Of a DNA stretch of 64,000 bases, positions 53,268-61,269 are shown piece after piece. Numbering within the stretch: the stretch's first letter is position 1; each line of letters starts with the position of its first letter. Origin of the DNA: Candidatus Aalborgicola defluviihabitans (lineage in GTDB: Bacteria; Pseudomonadota; Gammaproteobacteria; Burkholderiales; Burkholderiaceae_C); contig JADIXX010000008.1 in assembly GCA_016705575.1 (NCBI GenBank), positions 186,001-250,000 on the forward strand, in the 5' to 3' direction. The notes under the pieces were generated by a model, which saw only the letters and a list, made by a program, of their open reading frames with translations, searched no databases and had not been told where the DNA came from. Made by a program: the position numbers and the translations under genes.

Positions 53268-53663
53268 ATGAACTGGTTGCAAAAAGTACCCAACAGCCAC
53301 CGAGCCGCCAGTGGTCTGGAGTGGAAGCTGTGGCGCAAACTGCCCTGGATTGCAGTGCTGGGCACCGTCTTGCTTCTGCTGGCATTGCTGGTCCTGCACA
53401 CGCTGATGGATGCGCCACAAGACGGTTCCGCCGAGGCCCGCTGGCTGCAAATGGCCGATTATTTCATCTACGCCGTGCTGATATTCCACTGGACTATGGT
53501 GCTTACGGTGGCCATTGGCTGCATCATCGTGATGGTGATGAAAGGCCCCAGCTACCAGGCCGACAGTTACCCGGTATCGCACAGCGACCAACCCCGCACC
53601 ACGCAGGAAACCGATGAAGAAGCCGCCAGTAGGCGCCCGCACGATAACCAGAAAGCGGCTTAG
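53268..53663 (+). CDS. Small membrane protein of unknown function
   Basis: The protein is 131 aa with two hydrophobic helices (about 28-48, WIAVLGTVLLLLALLVLHTL, and 67-92, YFIYAVLIFHWTMVLTVAIGCIIVMVM) and a polar C-terminal tail. I recognise no family. It starts 19 bp after mpl, so it is probably cotranscribed, and lies 50 bp before the CoA-transferase. Coding is supported by position and composition rather than homology. Confidence 0.65.
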   Translation: MNWLQKVPNSHRAASGLEWKLWRKLPWIAVLGTVLLLLALLVLHTLMDAPQDGSAEARWLQMADYFIYAVLIFHWTMVLTVAIGCIIVMVMKGPSYQADSYPVSHSDQPRTTQETDEEAASRRPHDNQKAA

Positions 53664-53713
53664 ACCGGTGCCCCCGGCACCAGCCCCTGAGACCGCTCAG
53701 CCAGGAGACAACG

Positions 53714-55660
53714 GTGCACTCGCAGTTCAACCACACGACACCCCAGGGTGCCCAGCGCAACAAGGTCGTCACCGCCGCCGAGGCGGTGCGCCTGATCCAC
53801 GATGGCGACACGGTCGCCACCGGCGGCTTCGTCGGCATCGGCTTTGCCGAGACCATTGCCGTGGCGCTGGAGAAGCGCTTTCTGGGCACAGAGGAGGAAA
53901 CCGGCACCGGCTCGCCGCGCAGCCTAACCCTGGTCTACGCTGCCGGCCAGGGCGACGGCGCCACCCGCGGACTCAACCACCTGGGCCACGCCGGCATGGT
54001 GCAGCGTGTAATCGGCGGCCACTGGGGTCTCGTGCCGGCGTTGCAGAAACTGGCCATCGACAACGCCATTGAGGCCTACAACCTGCCCCAAGGCGTGATT
54101 GCCCACCTGTTTCGCGACATTGCGGCGGGCAAGCCCGGCACCCTCACCCACGTCGGACTGGACACCTTTGTCGACCCACGTTGGGGCGGCGGCAAGCTCA
54201 ACGCCCGCACCACCGAGGACCTGGTGCGCCTGATGGAAGTGGACGGCAAGGAATACCTGTTTTACAAGGCCTTTCCCATCTCGGTGGGCATCATCCGCGC
54301 CACCACGGCCGATCCCGATGGCAACCTGACCATGGAGCGCGAAGCGCTAACGCTAGAAGCGCTGGCAATTGCCATGGCGGCCCGCAATTCGGGTGGCATC
54401 GTCATCGCCCAGGTGGAGCGCATTGCCGAGCGCGGCACCCTGCACCCACGTCTGGTCAAGGTGCCCGGCGTGCTGGTGGATGCGGTTGTACTGGCTACCG
54501 ACCCGGCCCACCACATGCAAACCTTTTCGGAGCAGTACAACCCGGCCTATTCCGGCGAGATCCGCGTGCCCCAGGATTCGCTGGCCGCAATGCCCCTGTG
54601 CGAGCGCAAGGTGATCGCCCGCCGTGCAGCGCTGGAACTGCGCCCCAACGCGGTGGTCAACCTCGGGATCGGCATGCCCGAGGGCGTGGCCCGCGTGGCC
54701 ACCGAGGAAAAGATCATCGACCTAGTTACCCTTACGGCCGAGCCGGGCGTGATTGGCGGCATCCCGGCCAGCGGCCTGAGCTTTGGTGCTGCGGTCAATT
54801 CGCAGGCGGTGATCGACCAGCCCAACCAGTTTGACTTTTACGATGGTGGAGGTCTGGATATTGCCATCCTGGGCCTGGCCCAAGCCGATGCCCAGGGCAA
54901 TCTGAACGTAAGCAAGTTCGGTCCGCGCCTGGCCGGGGCCGGCGGCTTCATCAACATCAGCCAGAACGCCAAAACCGTGGTGCTGGTGGGCACCTTCACA
55001 GCATGTGACCTGGACGTGTCCCTGCAGGACGGCCGCCTGCAGATCCGTAGCGAGGGCAGCACGCGCAAGTTCGTGCAGGCGGTGGAGCACCGCACCTTCA
55101 GTGGCCGCGAAGCCTGCAAGCGCGGCCAGCGCGTGCTGTACGTCACCGAGCGCTGCGTATTCCAGCTCAAACCCGATGGCAACCAGGGCAGTCTGGAGCT
55201 GATCGAAATCGCCCCCGGCATCGACCTGGAGCGCGACGTTCTGGCCCACATGGACTTCATGCCCGCCATCAGCCCCCACCTGCGTCTGATGGACGCCGCC
55301 CTGTTTGCCGAGGAGCCCGTGGGCCTGCGCGAACGCCTGCTGGCCACGCCACTGGAGCAGCGCTGCGAGCTGGACCGCGAGCACCGACTGCTGTTCATCA
55401 ATTTCGAAGGACTGGCAGTGGACCAGCCCAGCGACATCGTCGACATCGAACAGCACCTGACTGCCCTGCTGGAGCCCTTGGGGCAGCGCGTGGCCGTCGT
55501 GGTCAACTACGATAGCTGCAGCATCCTGCCACCACTGATCGACGACTACTCCGCCATGGTCAAGCGCCTGACCGAACGCTTCTACAGCCGGGTCACACGC
55601 TACGGCACTGGCGGTTTTCTCAAGGCGCGACTGGAGGGACTTAAGCCCACGAACAAATAG
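53714..55660 (+). CDS. Acyl-CoA:acetate/3-ketoacid CoA-transferase (family I) with C-terminal extension
   Basis: The protein is 648 aa with both alpha- and beta-like halves fused. The alpha part has DGDTVATGGFVGIGFAE and VGLDTFVDPRWGGGKLN; the beta part has VVNLGIGMPEGVARVA and the catalytic Glu343 in TAEPGVIGGIPASG. This resembles YdiF/propionate CoA-transferase, but about 110 residues follow the usual end (from around DLERDVLAHMDF), forming an added alpha/beta region of unknown role. It likely moves CoA between short-chain acids. The start is GTG with an AGGAG ribosome binding site. Confidence 0.85.
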   Translation: MHSQFNHTTPQGAQRNKVVTAAEAVRLIHDGDTVATGGFVGIGFAETIAVALEKRFLGTEEETGTGSPRSLTLVYAAGQGDGATRGLNHLGHAGMVQRVIGGHWGLVPALQKLAIDNAIEAYNLPQGVIAHLFRDIAAGKPGTLTHVGLDTFVDPRWGGGKLNARTTEDLVRLMEVDGKEYLFYKAFPISVGIIRATTADPDGNLTMEREALTLEALAIAMAARNSGGIVIAQVERIAERGTLHPRLVKVPGVLVDAVVLATDPAHHMQTFSEQYNPAYSGEIRVPQDSLAAMPLCERKVIARRAALELRPNAVVNLGIGMPEGVARVATEEKIIDLVTLTAEPGVIGGIPASGLSFGAAVNSQAVIDQPNQFDFYDGGGLDIAILGLAQADAQGNLNVSKFGPRLAGAGGFINISQNAKTVVLVGTFTACDLDVSLQDGRLQIRSEGSTRKFVQAVEHRTFSGREACKRGQRVLYVTERCVFQLKPDGNQGSLELIEIAPGIDLERDVLAHMDFMPAISPHLRLMDAALFAEEPVGLRERLLATPLEQRCELDREHRLLFINFEGLAVDQPSDIVDIEQHLTALLEPLGQRVAVVVNYDSCSILPPLIDDYSAMVKRLTERFYSRVTRYGTGGFLKARLEGLKPTNK

Positions 55661-55751
55661 TGCGCGCCTGGTCGGACCAAACATGACTTACATCAATATT
55701 CAGGCGTGGCAACGGATGCACACTGGGACCTCTAACCCAAGGAGCTGACCC

Positions 55752-55907
55752 ATGAAACTTCTCACTGACCTGTTTTCCACCGACTACGGCCTCATGAGCA
55801 TCAGTGGCATTGTCTTTATGCTGGGCATGGGGGTGTTCTTTCTGCGCTACTTCAAGCGCAAAATTGCCGAAGACACGGCAGCCGCAGAAGCGGCCAACGG
55901 CAAGTAA
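55752..55907 (+). CDS. DUF3149 small membrane protein
   Basis: The protein is 51 aa. The N-terminal MKLLTDLFSTDYGLMS is followed by one membrane helix (GIVFMLGMGVFFLRYF) and a charged tail. This is the pattern of DUF3149, a short single-helix family of unknown function found in Betaproteobacteria. AAGGAG lies before the ATG. It is followed by a dispersed-repeat copy. Confidence 0.8.
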   Translation: MKLLTDLFSTDYGLMSISGIVFMLGMGVFFLRYFKRKIAEDTAAAEAANGK

Positions 55908-55915
55908 AACAGTGT

Positions 55916-55984
55916 GACGCTACATGCTCTTAAAAATATAGCGTCCTAACTATATTGGACGAGGGCTAGAGGCCAATCTTGCCT
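55916..55984 (+). repeat. Dispersed repeat, copy 10 (upstream of tnaA)
   Basis: A strong first hairpin GACGCTA/TAGCGTC with a longer loop, spacer CTAACTATATT, core GGACGAGGGCTAGAGGCCAAT. TTGG ... CCAA extends the second stem. It lies between the DUF3149 gene and tnaA. Confidence 0.83.
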
Positions 55985-56115
55985 TAAGACTATTGACGCA
56001 AACGGCGCAAAACACAATCTGCGCTCTTTTTAGGCTGTGTTGGAAATAACCGACACAACGACCTTTTCTGTGGTGATAACTTTGCCTCCTTGTATGAACA
56101 CACACCGGAGCCACC

Positions 56116-57486
56116 ATGCCCAAAACCCTGATTGAACCGTTTCGCATCAAGAGCATTGAACCCATCCGTATGACCACCCGTGAGGAACGCATACGCCTGC
56201 TGGAAGCCGCCAAACTCAATGTTTTCAAACTGCGCGCCGAAGACGTGCTGATCGACTGGCTGACCGATTCCGGCACTGGCGCCATGTCGTCCAAGCAATG
56301 GGGTGCCATCATGGAGGGCGACGAAAGCTACGCCGGTGCACGCAGCTACTACCGGCTGGAAAAGGTGATTCAGGACATCACCGGCATGCCGCACTTTGTA
56401 CCCACCCACCAAGGTCGCGCCGCCGAGAAAGTCTTGTTTACCGCCGCTTGCAAAAAGGGCGACCTGGTACCCAACAACTGCCACTTTGACACCACCCGTG
56501 GCAACCTGGAATACATGGGTGTTGAAGCGGTCGATCTGGTCATTGCAGAAGGCTTGCAACCGGCACTGATCTACCCGTTCAAAGGCAATATTGACATCGC
56601 CCGGGCCGAGGCCCTGTTGCAAAAAGAAGGCCATCGCATTCCCTTTGGCATGATCACCGTCACCAACAATACCGGTGGCGGGCAGCCCGTGTCCATGGCC
56701 AATATCCGCGCCTATTCGGCCCTGCTGAAGAAGTACGGAAAACCTTTCATCATGGACGTGTGCCGCTTCTCGGAAAACGCCATGTTCATCAAGATGCGCG
56801 AGCCGGGCTATGAAAACACGCCCATCAAAACCATCGTGCAGGAAATGTTCTCCTATTGCGACGGCTGCACCATGAGCGCCAAGAAGGACGGCATGGTCAA
56901 CATTGGCGGCTTTATCGTGCTGCGCAGCGATGAGTGGCTGGATGCCGTACGCAACGGCCTGATCATGATGGAAGGTTTCCCCACCTACGGCGGCATGGCC
57001 GGGCGCGACCTGGAAGCCCTGGCCGTGGGTCTGGAAGAGGGCATGGATGAGGACTACCTGCGCTACCGACTGCGCACCGCCGAGTACTTGGGGGAGCGCC
57101 TGGAAGCAGCCGGCGTGAGCTTTGTCAAACCCACCGGTGGCCATGCGGTGTATATCGACGCACGCACCGTGCTGCCCAATATGCCGGTGGAGCACTACCC
57201 AGCCTGGGCACTGTGCAACGCACTGTACCTGGAAGGTGGCATTCGCGGCGTGGAAATCGGCTCCGTCATGTTTGGCAAGCGTCTGGAGAGCGGGGTCGAA
57301 ACCTTCCACTCCATGGAACTGGTGCGCCTGGCTTTCCCGCGGCGCATGTACACGCAATCGCACTTTGACTATGCGGCTGAAGTGATTGCCGAGGTCAAGC
57401 AACATGCCGCCAGCATCCGTGGCGTCAAGATCACCAAGCAGCCCCCGTTTCTGCGCCACTTCACCTGCGAATGCGCATGGGTGTGA
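56116..57486 (+). CDS. tnaA: Tryptophanase
   Basis: The protein is 456 aa of the beta-eliminating lyase family (PLP). It cleaves tryptophan to indole, pyruvate and ammonia. The PLP lysine lies in TMSAKKDGMVNIGGF; cofactor and substrate segments are THQGRAAEKVLF, NNTGGGQPVSM and MDVCRFSENAMF. At the position where tyrosine phenol-lyase has the substrate Arg (SMERG) this protein has VEIGS, as in tryptophanase, which favours tnaA. No TnaC-like leader peptide or tnaB permease is visible nearby, so regulation is probably not by the E. coli mechanism. Confidence 0.88.
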   Translation: MPKTLIEPFRIKSIEPIRMTTREERIRLLEAAKLNVFKLRAEDVLIDWLTDSGTGAMSSKQWGAIMEGDESYAGARSYYRLEKVIQDITGMPHFVPTHQGRAAEKVLFTAACKKGDLVPNNCHFDTTRGNLEYMGVEAVDLVIAEGLQPALIYPFKGNIDIARAEALLQKEGHRIPFGMITVTNNTGGGQPVSMANIRAYSALLKKYGKPFIMDVCRFSENAMFIKMREPGYENTPIKTIVQEMFSYCDGCTMSAKKDGMVNIGGFIVLRSDEWLDAVRNGLIMMEGFPTYGGMAGRDLEALAVGLEEGMDEDYLRYRLRTAEYLGERLEAAGVSFVKPTGGHAVYIDARTVLPNMPVEHYPAWALCNALYLEGGIRGVEIGSVMFGKRLESGVETFHSMELVRLAFPRRMYTQSHFDYAAEVIAEVKQHAASIRGVKITKQPPFLRHFTCECAWV

Positions 57487-57530
57487 CGCGCTTGTAAAAT
57501 CCACCATCTACTTCTTTTAGGTGGTTCTAC

Positions 57531-58763
57531 ATGTTCTTATCTTCCGTGCGCCAGGCACTTGCCGCCCTCTTCGTTGCCGTGCTGGTTACTGCCTGTGGGG
57601 GCAGTGGCGATCCGGCGCCAGCCCCAACGGGAGGCATCGCGGTATCGCCGGGTGATGGCAAGGCCACGGTCACGTGGCAAATGGACCCCAATGTGAAGTA
57701 CTGGGTGTTTTACGCGCCCACCACCAGCGCCATCACCACCGCCAACTGGACCAATTTTCCGGGTTCTGTGGCGGCAATGAATGTGTCGTCCCCCTATGTC
57801 GTCACTGGACTGGTCAACGGCTTTACCTATGGGTTCACGGTCAATGGCCGCACAGGTGATGCTGCTGGCGGCCCCGGCAGCCCCTCGGTTTCCATCATCC
57901 CCCGTCCCGCCGGTGCAACCTGGTCGGCCCCTCAGGTATTGGGTAGCAACACACTGCGCGGCATTACCTACGGCCTCAGCACGGCGGATTCATTGGGCTA
58001 CTACCTGGCAGCCGGTGACAACGGCAGCGCCTTCAAGAGCAGGGATGGGTTGACCTTCACGGCTGCTGCTTCGGTTCCCAACACCAATGTCAACGCGGTG
58101 ATTTACAACCTGAACAAGTACATGGCAGTGGGCGCCAGTGGCATCATCTACACCAGTACCGACCTCAATACCTGGACACCGGCGAATGCAGCCACTGGTC
58201 AAAATCTGAACGCCATTGCCAGCAATGGAACCATTGCCATCGTGGTTGGCAACAACGGCACCGTCCGCAGCACCGCCGATGGCATTGTCTGGACCGGCGT
58301 TACCGTGCCCACCACGCAAAACCTGTATGGCATTACCTATACGGCTGCAGGCTACTGGGTTGCCGTTGGCGCTGGTGGAACCGTGCTCACCAGCGCAGAC
58401 GGTGTCACCTGGACAGCGGCAGCCTCCGGCACCACGGCCGACCTGCGTGCAGTGGCGGTGCAGGCCTATACGACTTACACCTATGTCGCGGTGGGTGATA
58501 GTGGCACTATTCTGCGTAGCACCGACAACGGCGCCACCTGGACGGCACAAGCCTCTCCCACACAGTCAAACCTGCTCGCGGTCAGTGCCGCTTCCACCCA
58601 GTTTTTGGTAACCGGTGCAAGTGGCACCATTGCCACCAGTGTGGACGGCATCACCTGGACAAGCCGCGCCAGTGGCACCACTGCGGACTTGTATGCCGTC
58701 ATCAGCGGACTGGCACAGTACGTGGCCGTGGGCTCGGGTGGCGTCACCATCAATTCGCAGTAA
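57531..58763 (+). CDS. Lipoprotein with Fn3-like and beta-propeller repeats
   Basis: The protein is 410 aa. The signal peptide ends in a lipobox, LVTAC, so it is a probable lipoprotein. A fibronectin-III-like domain (about 35-125) precedes six or seven short repeats of the type DGITWTSRASGTTADLYAV / YVAVGSGGTI, as in YCF48/BNR-like beta-propellers. It probably folds as an extracytoplasmic propeller; ligand or partner is unknown. It starts 44 bp after tnaA, perhaps in the same transcript. Composition is rich in Thr, Ala and Gly because of the repeats. Confidence 0.8.
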   Translation: MFLSSVRQALAALFVAVLVTACGGSGDPAPAPTGGIAVSPGDGKATVTWQMDPNVKYWVFYAPTTSAITTANWTNFPGSVAAMNVSSPYVVTGLVNGFTYGFTVNGRTGDAAGGPGSPSVSIIPRPAGATWSAPQVLGSNTLRGITYGLSTADSLGYYLAAGDNGSAFKSRDGLTFTAAASVPNTNVNAVIYNLNKYMAVGASGIIYTSTDLNTWTPANAATGQNLNAIASNGTIAIVVGNNGTVRSTADGIVWTGVTVPTTQNLYGITYTAAGYWVAVGAGGTVLTSADGVTWTAAASGTTADLRAVAVQAYTTYTYVAVGDSGTILRSTDNGATWTAQASPTQSNLLAVSAASTQFLVTGASGTIATSVDGITWTSRASGTTADLYAVISGLAQYVAVGSGGVTINSQ

Positions 58764-58776
58764 ACTTCCAGCCACC

Positions 58777-59232
58777 ATGACACGTCCAACGCCGTCGGTC
58801 ATCAGCACCACCCAGGTTGACGCAACGCGCTTTCGTCCGCATGGGCGTGTCGACATGTGGATGGAAAATGGTGTATTGCAGTACGAGGCGACAGGACCGT
58901 TCAACGCCGAAGTGTTTGACTGCATGGCCGTGGCGCAAATGGAGTTTTTGACGTCACTGCCACCCTTCTCTGGCCGGTGGGCCAGCATCTGCACCTTGCG
59001 TAACAGCGCCATGTGCCCACGAGAAGCCATCCAGCGCTACACCCAACTCATGCAAAGCCCTAAACCGGCCAACCTGGAGCCGGTGGCCACTGCCTTTGTG
59101 ATGGGGCCCGAGGTGGAAGGTGGCAAGATCATGGCACCCCATTTTGAGCGGGTTTACACCTTGATCCAGCGCCCCTTTCGCATCTGCACCACCATGGAAG
59201 AAGCCCAGGCCTGGGTGCACAGCCTGATGTGA
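58777..59232 (+). CDS. Conserved small protein of unknown function
   Basis: The protein is 151 aa, apparently soluble alpha/beta: VDMWMENGVLQYEATGPFNAEVFDCMAVAQ, and a C-terminal FRICTTMEEAQAWVHSLM that looks like the end of an SpoIIAA/STAS-like fold. This comparison is tentative and I give no function. The ATG at 58777 is 13 bp after the lipoprotein stop; an open frame further upstream overlaps that gene and is rejected. It is convergent with the DAHP synthase gene, with only four bases between the two stops. Confidence 0.65.
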   Translation: MTRPTPSVISTTQVDATRFRPHGRVDMWMENGVLQYEATGPFNAEVFDCMAVAQMEFLTSLPPFSGRWASICTLRNSAMCPREAIQRYTQLMQSPKPANLEPVATAFVMGPEVEGGKIMAPHFERVYTLIQRPFRICTTMEEAQAWVHSLM

Positions 59233-59236
59233 GTTT

Positions 59237-60370
59237 CTAACGCTGCCGGCGCGCCTGGATCGCGCTGGACAGAACTTCCAGTGTAGCCACCGAATCGTCC
59301 CAACCCAGGCAGGCATCGGTAATGCTCTTGCCGTATTCCAGTTTGCCGGCATCCTCTTTGCCGGGTGTGAACTTTTGTGCACCGGCGTTCAGGTGGCTTT
59401 CCACCATGACACCGAACACGCTGTGCGAGCCGCCTGCAATCTGGCTGGCGATGTCGCGTGCCACGTCCATCTGTTTCTCGTGCTGCTTGCTGCTATTGGC
59501 ATGGCTACAGTCCACCATCAGCGTGGCGGGTAATTTGGATTTTTCCAATTCTTTGCAAGCCGCAGCCACACTGGCAGCATCGTAATTGGGTGCCTTGCCA
59601 CCGCGCAGGATGACGTGGCAATCCTTGTTTCCATTGGTTTGCACGATGGCCACCTGGCCGTTTTTGTGCACCGATAAAAAGTGGTGCGCACCCGCAGCGG
59701 CCTGAATGGCATCGGTGGCAATCTTGATATTGCCATCAGTGCCGTTCTTGAAGCCAATGGGCGCCGACAGGCCAGAGGCCAGCTCGCGGTGCACCTGGCT
59801 CTCCGTCGTGCGTGCACCAATGGCGCCCCAGGCAATCAGATCGCCCAGGTACTGGGGCGAGATCACGTCCAGGAATTCGCTGCCGGCGGGCAGGCCCAGG
59901 CGGTTGATCTCGATCAGCATCTGGCGCGCAATGCGCAGGCCTTCGTCGATGCGAAAGCTCTCGTCCAGGTAGGGATCGTTGATCAACCCCTTCCAGCCCA
60001 CGGTGGTGCGGGGCTTTTCAAAATACACGCGCATCACAATTTCCAGCGTGTCTTTGTACTTTTCGCGCTGAACTTTCAGGTGACGCGCATAGTCCAGTGC
60101 CGCTGCCGGATCGTGGATGGAACACGGGCCAATGATGACCAGCAGACGATCATCCTTGCCGGCAATGATGTTGTGGATGGCGTGGCGGGTATGGGTGATG
60201 AGTTTTTCCACACCCGTTCCCTGGATCGGAAAGAAGCGGATCAGGTGCTCGGGCGGCGGCAGCACGGTAATGTCCTTGATGCGCGCGTCATCAGTCTGGC
60301 TGGTGCGGTCGGTCTGCTGGGGGGCATTGGGGTACCACGCGTCCGATGGGGAAGATGTCTTTGTAGTCAT
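59237..60370 (-). CDS. aroG: 3-deoxy-D-arabino-heptulosonate 7-phosphate synthase, class I
   Basis: The protein is 377 aa. It condenses phosphoenolpyruvate and erythrose 4-phosphate, the first step of aromatic amino-acid synthesis. Motifs are LLVIIGPCSIHD, MRVYFEKPRTTVGWKGLINDP, GARTTESQVHRELASGLS, GFKNGTDG, LRGGKAPNYD and VDCSHANSSKQH, with a metal-site glutamate in MVESHL. Which isoform (Phe-, Tyr- or Trp-inhibited) cannot be decided, so the symbol is provisional. Its 5' leader contains a leader peptide and terminator suggesting attenuation by aromatic amino acids. Confidence 0.94.
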   Translation of the reverse strand: MTTKTSSPSDAWYPNAPQQTDRTSQTDDARIKDITVLPPPEHLIRFFPIQGTGVEKLITHTRHAIHNIIAGKDDRLLVIIGPCSIHDPAAALDYARHLKVQREKYKDTLEIVMRVYFEKPRTTVGWKGLINDPYLDESFRIDEGLRIARQMLIEINRLGLPAGSEFLDVISPQYLGDLIAWGAIGARTTESQVHRELASGLSAPIGFKNGTDGNIKIATDAIQAAAGAHHFLSVHKNGQVAIVQTNGNKDCHVILRGGKAPNYDAASVAAACKELEKSKLPATLMVDCSHANSSKQHEKQMDVARDIASQIAGGSHSVFGVMVESHLNAGAQKFTPGKEDAGKLEYGKSITDACLGWDDSVATLEVLSSAIQARRQR

Positions 60371-60410
60371 GTGTCGTTCCTGAAGAAAAAAATAGGGGCT
60401 AAAGTTGGGC

Positions 60411-60443
60411 CAAAAAAAACCGCCGGGGGTGCCGGCGGTTTTG
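60411..60443 (-). terminator. Intrinsic terminator in the aroG leader (attenuator)
   Basis: On the minus strand AAAACCGCCGG pairs with CCGGCGGTTTT around a five-base loop, followed by a run of eight T. It lies about 40 bases before the aroG ATG, so it must be bypassed for expression. GGCGGT at 60489-60494 (minus strand), inside the leader ORF, can pair with ACCGCC of the 5' arm and prevent the terminator. Confidence 0.85.
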
Positions 60444-60466
60444 GGAAGATTGGGTGCGTCTGGTGT

Positions 60467-60544
60467 TCAGGCTCGCTCAATTCTCTCGACCGCCATTGCG
60501 TGTGAGAACCAAAAGTAGCTAAAGTAAGAACGCCCAATTTGCAT
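60467..60544 (-). CDS. Putative aromatic-rich leader peptide of aroG
   Basis: This is a 25-codon frame (start MQIGRS) whose codons 7-13 read YFSYFWF: three Phe, two Tyr and one Trp in seven residues. It lies between the gene upstream and the leader terminator. Ribosome stalling at these codons would leave the GGCGGT segment, 12 bases beyond codon 13, free to form an antiterminator. Completion to the stop would cover it and allow termination. No good ribosome binding site is seen; an extended -10-like TGCTACAGT a few bases upstream raises the possibility of a leaderless start. Function is inferred from position and composition. Confidence 0.7.
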   Translation of the reverse strand: MQIGRSYFSYFWFSHAMAVERIERA

Positions 60545-60589
60545 GCTTTTACTGTAGCACACTCAGCGCAGCCCCGGCTGACAGCCCGT

Positions 60590-61228
60590 TTAGTCGGTGC
60601 GCCGGCGGCCTCGGCGGCCTTCCTTTCGCACCACCTGGCGTTTGATCCGCTGGCGCATCCACCAGGCTCGCCAGCGACTCCAGGTCGAGAGCGGCTGCAA
60701 CTCTTCGTCGTACGGGGCAGCATCCAATTTGGATTGTTCATAGACATCAAGCAACAAGGAGCCAGCGCCCAGCAAACGCCACGCGGCCAGGTCAAAATCG
60801 GCCAAAACCGGTACCTGACGATTGGGTGGCGCGGCTTCCATGGCCCACTGCGTCACCAGAATGCGGAATTGGTTGAGCGCGGAGAAGTGGGCGTCAAACT
60901 CAAAGAAACGGTGCCAATCCACGCCCACTCCCAGCAGAAGGGCCCGGTGGGTGCGCAGATCGCCTACCAAATCAATCAGGGCTGTTGCCAGCCGCGCCGG
61001 GTCTGTGCCGCGCGACAGCTGCAACATGCCCACCAGGGCTTCAATCTGCACTGCAAGGGCTTGCAGGCTTTCACCAACCTGCAGGGATTCTTCGTCGGCC
61101 ACGGCCGAACGCATGAACTGGCTGTATTGGCCAATGGTCTGGGCGGTCGACAGGCTTGGCGGGGCGCGGCCGGCACTGGATTCATCTGGCACATGTGGTG
61201 ACAGGGGGGTCGAGTCGTCGCTGTGCAT
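60590..61228 (-). CDS. Conserved protein of unknown function
   Basis: The protein is 212 aa and mostly alpha-helical. An N-terminal disordered stretch rich in Ser and Pro is followed by helices such as LQALAVQIEALVGMLQL, with a very basic C-terminus (RWRAWWMRQRIKRQVVRKEGRRGRRR) that may bind nucleic acid or membranes. I recognise no family. The ATG at 61228 is chosen because the upstream part of the frame is antisense to the tldD 3' end. It lies between tldD and the aroG leader on the same strand. Confidence 0.6.
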   Translation of the reverse strand: MHSDDSTPLSPHVPDESSAGRAPPSLSTAQTIGQYSQFMRSAVADEESLQVGESLQALAVQIEALVGMLQLSRGTDPARLATALIDLVGDLRTHRALLLGVGVDWHRFFEFDAHFSALNQFRILVTQWAMEAAPPNRQVPVLADFDLAAWRLLGAGSLLLDVYEQSKLDAAPYDEELQPLSTWSRWRAWWMRQRIKRQVVRKEGRRGRRRTD

Positions 61229-61269
61229 GTTCCGGCCCCCGTAGCTTCGTTGCAGCCCGCAGGGCGGCG

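Noticed and set aside
54722..55684. 320-codon minus-strand frame over the CoA-transferase
   Set aside because: Antisense shadow; the plus-strand enzyme motifs are clear.
55990..57507. 505-codon minus-strand frame over tnaA
   Set aside because: Shadow of tryptophanase; no family features.
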